A stretch of 59,754 bases of DNA. Source: Candidatus Thermoflexus sinensis. Its GTDB lineage: Bacteria > Chloroflexota > Anaerolineae > Thermoflexales > Thermoflexaceae. Positions 1-8,324 of this stretch are shown here, one piece after another. Where the stretch lies: the NCBI GenBank assembly GCA_016842045.1, contig JAEVEY010000044.1, positions 1 through 59,754 of the forward strand, written 5' to 3'. Below the pieces are notes generated by a model. It did no database searches. It was not told the origin of the DNA and saw only the letters and a program-made list of their open reading frames with translations. Made by a program: the position numbers and the translations under genes. Position 1 is the stretch's first letter; each line of letters starts with the position of its first letter.

Positions 1-2
1 TG

Positions 3-203
3 GGCGGGGCCGATGTGTTTTTGTTCCCCGAAACCGAAGGTCCGGAAGCGCTGGCGGCAGCAATCGCTCGCTTCCTGGAAACCGATCCCATCGCCCGCCT
101 GCGCCGGCGGGTCCGCCAGAGGTTCACCTGGCCCGCTCTAATTCAGAACCGGGTGATCCCGATCATCGAGGGCAGGGTGGAGAATCTCCCCGCGCGTTTC
201 TGA
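3..203 (+). CDS. C-terminal fragment of a glycosyltransferase (5' end outside window)
   Basis: The frame is open from the first bases of the window and ends in TGA at 201-203, so only the last 66 codons are present. The residues GADVFLFPETEG followed by EALAAAIARFL resemble the nucleotide-sugar binding end of GT-B family 4 glycosyltransferases, where a G-A-D-x-x-x-x-P segment precedes an E-x-x-G/P-x-A-x-x-E motif. The GTG at 15 is internal, not a start. Substrate and pathway cannot be judged from this fragment. It converges on the DUF523-DUF1722 gene, with only about 50 bp between the stops. Confidence 0.6.
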   Translation, partial: GGADVFLFPETEGPEALAAAIARFLETDPIARLRRRVRQRFTWPALIQNRVIPIIEGRVENLPARF

Positions 204-254
204 ACGCGGCCCCCGACCTAGTATTCCAGCATTCGCAAGCCGGAGCGCCGCTGA

Positions 255-1283
255 CTATCTTTCGCGGGATGGTCGTCCTTTCCCGGAATCTTCTAAGGAG
301 ATCAAAGGACGAGGGAAGGGCTCAAAGAACGCTTGCTCGAGCAGATAGGATTCCTCAAAGCGGATGGCCCAGGATTGCAACAGGCGAAGGGGCGCGCTCA
401 GGGGCGCGCGGCCTTCCCGATAATCCATCAGAAGATCCAGGAAATGCGCCTTTTCCCGGGAAGTCAGGCGCGCGGAGACATACCCCATTCCATGCATAAG
501 CGCGTTAACGACAGCCGGACGTCGGGGTGGATGCGATAAGGCGGCCCGGAACATGGTCGCATAGCGCTGAGACACCTCCCGGACAGGCAGATGTTCTGGA
601 TTGGCCAGGAGGCGGCCCAGCTCCCGGAGCGCTTTCTGGTTGTAAGCCATCAGCAAGAATTTATAGCGGGCGTGGAAGTCCATCAGGGATCGGATGCGTC
701 CCTCCCGGATCGCGCAGCGCAAGCGAGCCAGTGCGAAGATGACGGTTAGAAAGTGCTCTCGGAGCTCCCGGTTGGTCAGGCGACCTTCGTCTTCTATGGG
801 GACGTTCGGAAAGAAGCGACGGGCCGCTTCGGCGAAAAGCCCTGCCCTTCGCCCCCCGGAGGTCCCCTTCCCGGATTCGGTATAAACCCGCGCATCTCGA
901 GGCGCGCACGAAGGAGAGCGGCTCTTCAGGATCAGTCCATCCACATCTCCCACCTGACTTAGAAAAGACTCACTGAACCGCCTCATTGTCTCCGTGAGAT
1001 CCTGACGCATGTCGGGCTGAAGGAGACGAATCCCCTCCCCGGTTTCCACGAGGCGAATGGGCGGCCGAGGAACCCCCAGCCCGATCGCCATTTCCGGGCA
1101 GATGGGGAGGAATTCCACGTAAGGCTTCAAGGCCTCAATCAAGGCATTCGGGATGCGGCTTCCATCGTAGCGAACATCGGCAAAGCCCAGACACGCGCTG
1201 ACCACCAGCCGTGGTTTCGGCCACTCCGCTGTCGCTGGGACCCCACATCCGAGGTGTTCCTTCATTGCTTTGCTGTCAACCAT
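255..1283 (-). CDS. DUF523-DUF1722 fusion protein (TudS/YbgA-like)
   Basis: This is a 342-residue protein. The N-terminal half is DUF523: the three cysteines of that family are at Cys31 (SACL), Cys62 (CPE) and Cys126 (SPSC). In the family member TudS, a thiouracil desulfurase, they hold a [4Fe-4S] cluster. From about residue 180 the DUF1722 (YbgA) domain follows, with the KFLLMAYNQ segment typical of it. The start is set by an AGGAGG five bases before ATG 1283. It lies 74 bp downstream of crtB on the same strand, so the two are probably co-transcribed. In E. coli ybgA sits beside the photolyase gene, so a link to light or UV response is reasonable; the actual reaction here is unknown. Confidence 0.85.
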   Translation of the reverse strand: MVDSKAMKEHLGCGVPATAEWPKPRLVVSACLGFADVRYDGSRIPNALIEALKPYVEFLPICPEMAIGLGVPRPPIRLVETGEGIRLLQPDMRQDLTETMRRFSESFLSQVGDVDGLILKSRSPSCAPRDARVYTESGKGTSGGRRAGLFAEAARRFFPNVPIEDEGRLTNRELREHFLTVIFALARLRCAIREGRIRSLMDFHARYKFLLMAYNQKALRELGRLLANPEHLPVREVSQRYATMFRAALSHPPRRPAVVNALMHGMGYVSARLTSREKAHFLDLLMDYREGRAPLSAPLRLLQSWAIRFEESYLLEQAFFEPFPRPLISLEDSGKGRPSRER

Positions 1284-1357
1284 TGCTCCTCCTAACTGAA
1301 GGCCCCAAGAGGACTTTTTCTGACCACCGGAGTCGGTTCAGTCTGGAAATTTTCAAT

Positions 1358-2323
1358 TCATTCGTTGGTGAGACGGGCATAGAAACCTGTCCGAACCCGC
1401 CACCAGATCCGGGGAAGGCGGGCGAGCATCGCACCGAAGCTCAAATGGGCCCTTCGTCGGAACACATCGTAATCATGGGCTTCGATGTCTTCCAGAATCC
1501 CACGGTATAGCTCGGCTGCGGCTGCGATGGCCAGACGTCCATCGGGATTTAATCCCATCACGCCCGGTAGCGCTTCCGCGTAGAGACGGCGAACCCGGAC
1601 GATCTGGAAGCGCATGAAATCCCGCCAGCGCCCATCGACTCGTCCCATCGCGATGTCATCTTCAGTGAGACGAAATGTGCGCAACTCTTCCCGCGGCAGA
1701 TACAGCCGCTGGCGCCTCCAGTCCTCCCCCACATCCCGCAGGATGTTGGTCAGCTGCAACGCGATCCCCAGGCGGATCGCATAGGGAATGATCTCGGGGT
1801 CGGAAAAGCCAATGATATGCATGCTCATCAGCCCGACAGTGGAGGCGACCCCGTAGCAATAGCCTGCCAGCTCCACAAACGTTTCGTAGCGGGTTTGTTG
1901 AAGATCTCGAGAAAGCGCGTCAAAAAATTGTTCCACGTAGGTTGTTGGGATCCGATAGCGGATGCGGGTGTCGGCCCACGCCAGCGCTATCGGCTCGCTA
2001 TCTGGTGGGGGATCGGCGTGAATGATCTGACGCCAGCGAGCGAGTTCCGCCTTCGGATCCCCCCGGGGCATATCCACGATGTCGTCGGCTACACGGCAAA
2101 GCGCATACAGCGCGCGCACGGCTTGTCGCTTGGGATAAGGCAGCAGCATCGAAGCCAGATAAAACGAGCGACTGTGCCATCGAATGATTTGCTCGCATGC
2201 CTTATATGCCTGGCGCAGCTGTGTGTCGCTGAGGATATGTGCACGGAATGAGCCAGAAGAATTCAGGGCTGCTTGGGCTTGCTCAACCAGCGGCTGTTCC
2301 CAATCCGCCAAGGCAAGAGCCAT
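1358..2323 (-). CDS. crtB: Phytoene synthase
   Basis: Condenses two geranylgeranyl diphosphates to phytoene, the first committed carotenoid step. The protein has 321 residues, normal for CrtB. The two aspartate-rich motifs that bind diphosphate-Mg are visible: DDIVD at residues 80-84 and DVGED at 197-201, the latter inside LTNILRDVGED, typical of squalene/phytoene synthases. The frame stays open upstream to 2596, but the start at ATG 2323 is preferred because GGAGG lies five bases ahead and the family length then fits. It is first gene of a leftward unit with the DUF523-DUF1722 gene and is read from a promoter whose -35 overlaps the 11-bp repeat operator. Confidence 0.95.
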   Translation of the reverse strand: MALALADWEQPLVEQAQAALNSSGSFRAHILSDTQLRQAYKACEQIIRWHSRSFYLASMLLPYPKRQAVRALYALCRVADDIVDMPRGDPKAELARWRQIIHADPPPDSEPIALAWADTRIRYRIPTTYVEQFFDALSRDLQQTRYETFVELAGYCYGVASTVGLMSMHIIGFSDPEIIPYAIRLGIALQLTNILRDVGEDWRRQRLYLPREELRTFRLTEDDIAMGRVDGRWRDFMRFQIVRVRRLYAEALPGVMGLNPDGRLAIAAAAELYRGILEDIEAHDYDVFRRRAHLSFGAMLARLPRIWWRVRTGFYARLTNE

Positions 2324-2609
2324 ACGATCCTCCATAATCGATGAACTCTGCCCCTCAATTGGCGGGAACCGCGCTTCCGGATTCTCCCTTTGTGGCCCTT
2401 CCAGGCACGGGAAGGGGAACCCGGAGCTTTTGGGAAGCGGAACATCCGGTAGCAACCCCACGCCCCAGAATCCCCCAAAGGAGAGACCGACTTCAGAGCT
2501 GGGCATCGGTCGGCGAACAGGCGGATTGCCCCTTCTGCCAGACCGATTCACAGGCCGGAAATCGTGGCCCCTCCTCCCCCAGGTGGCTCGCCACATCGGG
2601 GCAGGCTAC
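2324..2609 (-). other. Long 5' leader of crtB
   Basis: The predicted crtB start point near 2609 lies about 286 nt before the chosen start codon. The leader is GC-rich. It is open in the crtB frame from ATG 2596, but that codon has no ribosome site and sits about 13 nt from the transcription start. No riboswitch class was recognised. It could carry post-transcriptional control, or a second promoter could exist closer to the gene. Confidence 0.35.
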
Positions 2610-2615
2610 GGCTTC

Positions 2616-2645
2616 ACTATATCACGATTGTCCATATTTTGTCAA
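2616..2645 (-). promoter_or_regulatory. crtB promoter
   Basis: On the minus strand TTGACA (complement of 2640-2645) is followed after 18 bp by TATAGT (complement of 2616-2621). The -35 hexamer is itself the core of the middle 11-bp repeat of the proposed CarH operator, so repressor binding would block sigma access directly. Confidence 0.7.
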
Positions 2646-2660
2646 TATTATGTCAATAAT
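2628..2660. promoter_or_regulatory. Three 11-bp direct repeats, probable CarH/LitR operator
   Basis: Read on the minus strand there are three abutting 11-mers: ATTATTGACAT (2660-2650), AATATTGACAA (2649-2639) and AATATGGACAA (2638-2628). Thermus CarH is known to bind tandem repeats of about 11 bp overlapping a -35 box as a tetramer in the dark with adenosylcobalamin. The same geometry is seen here, between divergent crtB and crtI promoters and about 2 kb from a carH-like gene. The binding assignment is inferred. Confidence 0.75.
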
Positions 2661-2663
2661 ATC

Positions 2664-2692
2664 TTGACAAAATGAGGCGATTGGGATAAGAT
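2664..2692 (+). promoter_or_regulatory. crtI promoter
   Basis: TTGACA at 2664-2669 and TAAGAT at 2687-2692 with a 17-bp spacer, a near-consensus sigma-70 promoter pointing toward crtI. Its -35 starts three bases from the edge of the 11-bp repeat array, so the same repressor could silence both directions. Confidence 0.75.
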
Positions 2693-2711
2693 AGAGCGGG
2701 GTGCAGGAGGC

Positions 2712-2745
2712 GGGCGGGTCTTCGGCAGTTGCCGGAGACCCGCCC
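2712..2745 (+). other. Strong hairpin in crtI leader
   Basis: A 10-bp perfect stem (2712-2721 with 2736-2745) is extended by an inner CGGCA/TGCCG stem with a tiny loop. It begins about 12 nt after the predicted start point of the crtI transcript. No T-run follows, so it is not a typical intrinsic terminator; it may protect the RNA 5' end or modulate elongation. Confidence 0.55.
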
Positions 2746-2951
2746 AATCGTCCGGGTTCTTTCCTCCCTCCATGCGCGGCGCTCTTTGGATGGGTCTCGA
2801 TCCCGGGGGGATCATCCCCGGAACTCGAAGGGCGCCCCTTCCTCTGAAAACCGGTCAGAACCTGGAATGGTTTGCTGATGGGGCGAAAAATCGTTTGCTC
2901 TTCCCTTAAAACTGATGGGGGCCGTCAACTTGATGGAAAGGAGCTTCTGAG

Positions 2952-4481
2952 ATGAATTCCAAGCGAGTGGTTGTCGTTGGGGCGGGGATTGGCGGGCTGG
3001 CGGCGGCAGCCCGATTCGCACGCCTGGGCTTTTCGGTATTCGTGCTGGAAAAAAACCACGAGCCCGGGGGTCGTTGCGGGCGCCTTGTGCGAGATGGCCA
3101 TCGTTTCGATACAGGGCCCACCTTGCTGCTGATGCCGGAGGTCTTTGAGCAGACATATGCCGATCTGGGGGAGCGGATGGAGGATCATCTGGATCTGATC
3201 CGTGCGGATCCCCTCTATCAGATCTTCTTCCCGGATGGCTCCCGGCTGACGATGACCAGCGACCTGGTTGCGCTTCGGGAGCAGATAGAGGCGCTGGCCC
3301 CGGGAAGTTTTGAGGGCTTTGTGCGCTATCTCACAGACGGTTATCGTTTCTACCAGATCGCTATGGAACGCTTTATTGGTCGGAACTTCTTGTCTTTCTT
3401 CGATTATTTCAATCCGACTCACCTGCGATTCCTTTTTGAGCTACGAGCTCTTACGCCTCACCACCAAGAAACCGGGCGGTATGTGCAGGATCCCCGCTTG
3501 CGAGCGGCGATGACGTTCCAGGACATGTATCTGGGGCTAAGCCCCTACGAGGCTCCGGCAACCTATGCGATGCTGGCTGCGGCGGAATTCATCCGCGGTA
3601 TCTGGTTGCCTCGAGGTGGGATGTATCGCCTTGTGGAAAGCCTGGAACAGATCGCCAGAGGGTGGGGCGCCCACGTCATCTATCAAGCCCCTGTGCGGCG
3701 AATTGAAATCGACGGCGATCGGGCCACAGGGGTAATCCTGGAAAGCGGGGAACGTATCCCGGCGGATTTTGTGATCGTGAACGCGGATCTGCCTTACGCA
3801 TATCGTCATTTATTGCCCCCGGGGCCGGAGGTTCGCCGAATCGAGCGCTATCGCTACACGTGTTCGGCGATCACATTTTACTGGGGGTTAAATGCTCCTC
3901 TATCACAGCTCTTCGCACACAACCTGTTCCTCGCTGGTGATTACCGGGCGAGTTTCGACCGGATCTTCCGTGATCGCACTCTGCCCGATGAGCCCAGCTT
4001 TTACGTCCATGCGCCGGCGCGTCTGGACCCATCGGCCGCTCCTTCCGGTGGAGATACGTTGATGGTGCTGGTGCCGATGGGACATCTGGATCCGGCACGA
4101 CAGGACATGGATGCTCTTGTCCAGCACGCCAGGATAAAAGTGGAGCAACGATTGAGGGAGGAGCTTGGGGTTCAGGTCGGTGAGCTACGTCGCTTTGAGG
4201 TGACTTATAATCCCGAGGCCTGGCAGCGCCTCTATAATCTGGAAAAAGGAGCGGCCTTTGGCCTTAGCCATCACTTTTCACAGATGGGCTATCTACGGCC
4301 CTCGAACCGTCATCCCCGATATCGGAATCTGTATTTTGTGGGCGCCAGCACCCATCCCGGAACCGGCCTGCCGATGGTACTGATTTCCGCCCGGCTCACG
4401 GTGGAGCGCCTGATCGAAGAGCACGGAATCGATTTCCCACTTCACCAGCATGTTCTCGCGCGGGCCCATGCAACGTCCTGA
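2952..4481 (+). CDS. crtI: Phytoene desaturase
   Basis: FAD-dependent, membrane-associated desaturase that turns phytoene into lycopene or a partly desaturated carotene. It has 509 residues, usual for CrtI. The N-terminal dinucleotide-binding loop VVGAGIGGLAAAARFARLG is followed by E-K and PGGRCG, and the C-terminal carotenoid/FAD segment reads GASTHPGTGLPMVLISARL. An AAAGGAG lies eight bases before ATG 2952. It is the first gene of the rightward light-controlled unit and is divergent from crtB. The number of desaturation steps cannot be read from sequence. Confidence 0.95.
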   Translation: MNSKRVVVVGAGIGGLAAAARFARLGFSVFVLEKNHEPGGRCGRLVRDGHRFDTGPTLLLMPEVFEQTYADLGERMEDHLDLIRADPLYQIFFPDGSRLTMTSDLVALREQIEALAPGSFEGFVRYLTDGYRFYQIAMERFIGRNFLSFFDYFNPTHLRFLFELRALTPHHQETGRYVQDPRLRAAMTFQDMYLGLSPYEAPATYAMLAAAEFIRGIWLPRGGMYRLVESLEQIARGWGAHVIYQAPVRRIEIDGDRATGVILESGERIPADFVIVNADLPYAYRHLLPPGPEVRRIERYRYTCSAITFYWGLNAPLSQLFAHNLFLAGDYRASFDRIFRDRTLPDEPSFYVHAPARLDPSAAPSGGDTLMVLVPMGHLDPARQDMDALVQHARIKVEQRLREELGVQVGELRRFEVTYNPEAWQRLYNLEKGAAFGLSHHFSQMGYLRPSNRHPRYRNLYFVGASTHPGTGLPMVLISARLTVERLIEEHGIDFPLHQHVLARAHATS

Positions 4482-4725
4482 ACAGGATGGACATGGCGAG
4501 ATCGGATGCGCCGTTGACCTTTACCTGTGGTTTGGGGCGCGGGCGCCTTCATTCAGCCCACATGGCCCTGGGCTTCATATACGACGCTTTTACAATTTTG
4601 CAATCAATGAAGGGCGACCTGCCAATTCGGAGGATGTTAGGGATCCCTCCGGGGATCCTGGGATGGCGTGATCGTCTGCCGTGCGACAGGTCTGCCGAAA
4701 CTGTCTGATCCGGCTGGGGTGACCA

Positions 4726-6033
4726 ATGGAGCGCGAGGAAGAACGGCCGGCATATGGCTTGCAGGTGGTCGTGCGGGAGACGGGGATCCGTCCGGATACA
4801 TTGCGAGCCTGGGAGCGAAGGTATGGGCTACCTCGACCCCATCGGACTCCAGGCGGACACCGTCTGTATTCCCGGCGGGATATCGAGATGATCCGCTGGT
4901 TGCTGGCCCGCCAGGCGGAGGGCATGCGCATCCAGCAGGCGATTGCCCTGTGGCGAGCGCTGGAAGCGGCGGGTCAGGATCCCCTGCGGGGGATGCCGGT
5001 TTCCCCTCCCCCTCGTGAGATGGGCCCGGCCTCCATGGAGGCCCTCCGACAGGCCTGGGTGGAGGCGGTGTTGAACTTTAACGAAGAGGAGGCAGACCGG
5101 GTCTGGAGTCAAGCCCTGGCCCTGTATTCTGTGGAGCAGGTGTGCATCGGCCTGGGGATTGCCGGGATGATTGAGGTAGGCGAGCGCTGGTATCGAGGAA
5201 CCGCTACGGTGCAGCAGGAGCATTTCGCCTCGGCGCTGGTGAGCCGTCGCCTCCATGCAATGATTGCGGCAACCCCTCCTCCCATTCGCCCGGAGCGGAT
5301 CCTGGTGGCCGGGCCGCCTCAGGAGATCCATGCATTGCCGGGCCTGCTCATCACACTGCTGCTTCGCCGCCATGGATGGATAGTCGTGGACCTGGGGGCT
5401 GACGTCCCCTTCGTTCAGATGGAGGAAGCCCTGGAGGCCACGCGGCCGCATCTGATCGTGATGACGGCTCAGACGCTGTATACCGCAGCCACCCTGGCCG
5501 ATGCAGCCGAGTTCATCCGGCGCCGTGGGATTCGCTTTGCCTTTGGTGGGAGGATCTTTCAACGATATCCGGAAGCCCGACGATATATCTGGGGACATTA
5601 CCTGGGGGATCGATGGGAGGAGGTGCCTCAGCAGGTCCTGGGAATCCTGATGGGTTCGGATTCCCCACCCACCCTCTCACTGCCCACGGAGTATCTCGAA
5701 GCTCTCCGTCGTTATCGCCTTCATCGGCCGCAGATCGAGTTCAGGCTGGCCCAACAGGCAGGAGAGGAATTTCGAACCCTGCAGGAACTGGACCTGGATC
5801 TTGTCAGCCCCGACCGCATGCTGGAGGCTTCGCTGCGCCTGGGGGTGGTTGAACTGACCCGAGGGGAGATGCGATGGCTCGCGGATTTCTTCCGCTATCA
5901 TCAGCTGCCGCTCCCGGCGCTGCGATCCGTTTTGCTTGGATACGCGGCGGGCTTGCGGCAGATCGCGGATCCTGGGGATCCGCTGGCGCGTCTGGCCTCC
6001 ATCCTGGAGGAGGAAGCCAGCGACCTGCAATAA
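4726..6033 (+). CDS. carH: CarH/LitR-type MerR regulator with B12-binding photosensor, C-terminally extended
   Basis: Light-sensing repressor: in this family adenosylcobalamin stabilises a DNA-binding tetramer in the dark and light breaks it. A MerR helix-turn-helix occupies residues 11-60 (TLRAWERRYGLPRPHRTPGG). The cap-domain signature Trp-x9-Glu-His is present at Trp155, Glu165 and His166. The B12 lower-ligand region reads EIHALPG, giving Glu200 and His202; the usual Gly of ExHxxG is Pro here with Gly just after. LGADVP at 223-228 fits the Rossmann fold. At 435 residues it is about 120-150 longer than Thermus CarH; residues from about 315 onward match no domain I recognise. It lies 244 bp after crtI with no clear own promoter. 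Its likely target is the 11-bp repeat array at 2628-2660. Confidence 0.88.
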   Translation: MEREEERPAYGLQVVVRETGIRPDTLRAWERRYGLPRPHRTPGGHRLYSRRDIEMIRWLLARQAEGMRIQQAIALWRALEAAGQDPLRGMPVSPPPREMGPASMEALRQAWVEAVLNFNEEEADRVWSQALALYSVEQVCIGLGIAGMIEVGERWYRGTATVQQEHFASALVSRRLHAMIAATPPPIRPERILVAGPPQEIHALPGLLITLLLRRHGWIVVDLGADVPFVQMEEALEATRPHLIVMTAQTLYTAATLADAAEFIRRRGIRFAFGGRIFQRYPEARRYIWGHYLGDRWEEVPQQVLGILMGSDSPPTLSLPTEYLEALRRYRLHRPQIEFRLAQQAGEEFRTLQELDLDLVSPDRMLEASLRLGVVELTRGEMRWLADFFRYHQLPLPALRSVLLGYAAGLRQIADPGDPLARLASILEEEASDLQ

Positions 6034-6150
6034 AAGTTAGCTTGAAACCTGACCGATCCCCGGCTCGGATCCGCCCATCGCAATCGGGCTGGATGCCCGG
6101 GCCGGGCACTCGGCGAGTCTCGGAACCAACGTTCAGGTTTGGAGCAGACG

Positions 6151-6594
6151 ATGAGATTTCGCTATGCCCTGATCGTGAAGGCACCCATCGAAAAAGTCTC
6201 CGCGCTGCACCGGGATCCGGCAGTTCTGGAACTTCTGACCCCATCTTTCCTGGGGTGGAACTGGGAGCATCGGGAGCCGGTGGCGGAGGGATCCATCGCG
6301 CGCTTTGTGATCGGCCGTGGTCCATTTCGGATTCGATGGACGGCCCGCCATCGGGCGGTTTCGGAGCTGGGGTTCACGGATGAGCAGCTGGAAGGCCCGT
6401 TCCGGCGCTGGGTCCATACTCATCGCTTTGAACGAGAGGGCCCCCAATGCACCCGGATTATTGAGGAAATCGAAGCCCGCTGGCCCTCACATCCGATTCG
6501 CTGGATCCTGGCGACCGCGATATGGATCAGTCTTCCGCTTTTATTCGCTTATCGGGCCCGGAGGATTCGTAAGTTGCTGGAGGTTCGGGCATGA
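6151..6594 (+). CDS. SRPBCC-family protein with C-terminal membrane segment
   Basis: The protein has 147 residues. The pattern FRYALIVKAPIEKV near the N-terminus and later HTHRFE/TRIIEEI strands fit the START/polyketide-cyclase (SRPBCC) helix-grip fold, which binds hydrophobic ligands. A hydrophobic stretch near residues 119-134 (WILATAIWISLPLLFAY) followed by arginines suggests a membrane anchor. ATG 6151 is preferred to TTG 6139 because GGAG is six bases ahead of it. The stop overlaps the next gene's ATG by four bases, implying translational coupling with the desaturase. A role in presenting carotenoid to the desaturase is only a guess. Confidence 0.75.
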   Translation: MRFRYALIVKAPIEKVSALHRDPAVLELLTPSFLGWNWEHREPVAEGSIARFVIGRGPFRIRWTARHRAVSELGFTDEQLEGPFRRWVHTHRFEREGPQCTRIIEEIEARWPSHPIRWILATAIWISLPLLFAYRARRIRKLLEVRA

Positions 6595-8144
6595 AACCGG
6601 TCGTGGTGGTGGGCGCAGGGATCGGTGGGCTTACGGCCGCGGCGTTGCTCGCCCACGCTGGATGTCCGGTTGTGGTCCTGGAAGCCCACTGGGACCCGGG
6701 AGGGTGCGCCGCCACATTCGTTCGAAGGGGGTTCCGATTCGATGCGGGCGCCACCCTGGCTGCAGGATTCGAGCCCGGGATGCCCCTGGCTCTTCTGGGC
6801 GAGGTTCTGGGCATCGATTGGGGGGTTCGGCCCGAGGCCATCGCCATGCAGGTTCATCTCCCGGATGGGACCTGTGTGACCCGATGGGTGGACCGCGAGC
6901 GCTGGCGGGAGGAACGGCGCGCTCGCTTCGGCCTCGCAGCCGAGCCCTTCTGGTCCTGGCAGGAGCAGACGGCTCATGCGTTCTGGGCAATAGCGCTCCG
7001 GAGGCCGCCATGGCCTCTCCAGACGTGGAGCGATGCCTTTCGTCTGGTTTACGAAGGGGCCCGATGGCTCAGCGAAGATCGGGCGCGGATCAGGGTCCTC
7101 TCAGATCTGTTCCGACGGGTAACCGATCATATGCCCAAAGATATTCCACGACTTCGTGAATTTGTGGATGCCCAGTTGCTGATCAGCGCACAGGCGCTGG
7201 CCGATCGGGTTTATGCTGCATACGGGGCGGTGGCGCTCGATTTGCCGCATACGGGAGTGGGATCCGTCCGCGGAGGGATGGGAGGGCTGGCGGTCCAGCT
7301 GGCCGGGGCGATCCAGCGGTTCGGAGGTCAGATCTTTTATCGTCAGGAGGTTGTGCGCGTGCGGGCAGCGCGGCCGAGCGGGTGGCTGGTGGAGACGCGC
7401 ACGGCCATGGCCGTGGAGGCCAGTCACGTGATCTTCAATCTCACGCCTTTCGATACGGCGCGGTTGCTGGGCGACGAAGCCCCCGCATCCTTGCGGAATA
7501 CCTCCCCTGCGTCAGCGGATGGATGGGGCGCTTTCGTCATCTATGCGGGGATCCGGGATGATGGTTCAATGATCCGGTTGCCTCTTCATCACCAGATCCT
7601 CGGGGGGACCGGATGGGGCGAGGGGCGTACGATCTTTCTTTCTATCAGCCCCGCATGGGATTCCATGCGAGCTCCTCCGGGTCATCGCGCGCTGAGCATC
7701 AGCACCCATACGGCCCTTGCGCCGTGGTGGAAATGGTGGGAAAGCGATCGGGAGGCCTACCTGGAACAAAAGGCCCGGATGGAGGAACGCATGCTGGATC
7801 TCGCCGCTCAGGTCATCCCGGATTTGAAGAACCGGCTGGTCTTCCGGGAATCCGGCACTCCGATCACCTTTCAGCGGTTCACCCGACGTTCCCTGGGATG
7901 GGTGGGCGGCTTTCCCCAGACCGGAATCGGGCGGAGCCGGGGGCCTCGCCTGGGTCCCCAACTGTGGCTCGTCGGCGATAGCGTGTTTCCCGGGCAATCG
8001 GTTCCCGCCGTCGTGCTGGGCGCCTGGCGGGCAGCGGAAGCCATCCTGCGGGCGCTGGCGGAAACCCCATCGTTCCGGGTGTTCCCGATGCCGGGCCTCT
8101 CCAACGCACAGATAACTTCGTCGGAAAGGGGAAAACTCCAGTAA
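6591..8144 (+). CDS. CrtD-like carotenoid desaturase / CrtISO-family FAD oxidoreductase
   Basis: A second CrtI-superfamily flavoprotein of 517 residues. It starts with VVVVGAGIGGLTAAALLAHAG, then PGGCAATFVRRGFRFDAGA and an E-P-G, an arrangement seen in cyanobacterial CrtD (C-3',4' desaturase) and CrtISO rather than in phytoene desaturase. The C-terminus has LWLVGDSVFPGQSVPAVVLGA, the equivalent of the GDS-x-x-PG motif. It probably introduces a terminal double bond or isomerises a carotene. A ketolase of the CrtO type is an alternative. It overlaps the SRPBCC gene by four bases. Confidence 0.8.
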   Translation: MKPVVVVGAGIGGLTAAALLAHAGCPVVVLEAHWDPGGCAATFVRRGFRFDAGATLAAGFEPGMPLALLGEVLGIDWGVRPEAIAMQVHLPDGTCVTRWVDRERWREERRARFGLAAEPFWSWQEQTAHAFWAIALRRPPWPLQTWSDAFRLVYEGARWLSEDRARIRVLSDLFRRVTDHMPKDIPRLREFVDAQLLISAQALADRVYAAYGAVALDLPHTGVGSVRGGMGGLAVQLAGAIQRFGGQIFYRQEVVRVRAARPSGWLVETRTAMAVEASHVIFNLTPFDTARLLGDEAPASLRNTSPASADGWGAFVIYAGIRDDGSMIRLPLHHQILGGTGWGEGRTIFLSISPAWDSMRAPPGHRALSISTHTALAPWWKWWESDREAYLEQKARMEERMLDLAAQVIPDLKNRLVFRESGTPITFQRFTRRSLGWVGGFPQTGIGRSRGPRLGPQLWLVGDSVFPGQSVPAVVLGAWRAAEAILRALAETPSFRVFPMPGLSNAQITSSERGKLQ

Positions 8145-8324
8145 TAGCCCCCAGAACTTCTGAAAACAGGAGTTGCGCTATCGACTTCCCGAATGGACTT
8201 TGGAGGTGGGGCGAGACGCTGAAGAAGCTTTCCTTCGCTCCCAACGATCGTTTGGTCGAATCCGCGACAGGCAGGCCACCTGAAGTTTTGTTCGCAGGAC
8301 GATCAGTCAGGGAGGAGGCGCTTC

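Noticed and set aside
255-1283. Several long open frames on the opposite strand of this and other genes
   Set aside because: They are shadows of GC-rich codon usage, without ribosome sites or recognisable domains.
2335-2596. N-terminal extension of CrtB from ATG 2596
   Set aside because: No ribosome site, about 13 nt from the predicted transcription start, and the 321-residue form already has full family length with GGAGG before ATG 2323.
4487-4708. Possible 73-aa ORF between crtI and carH
   Set aside because: No ribosome site and no recognisable sequence features; overlaps the presumed leader of carH.
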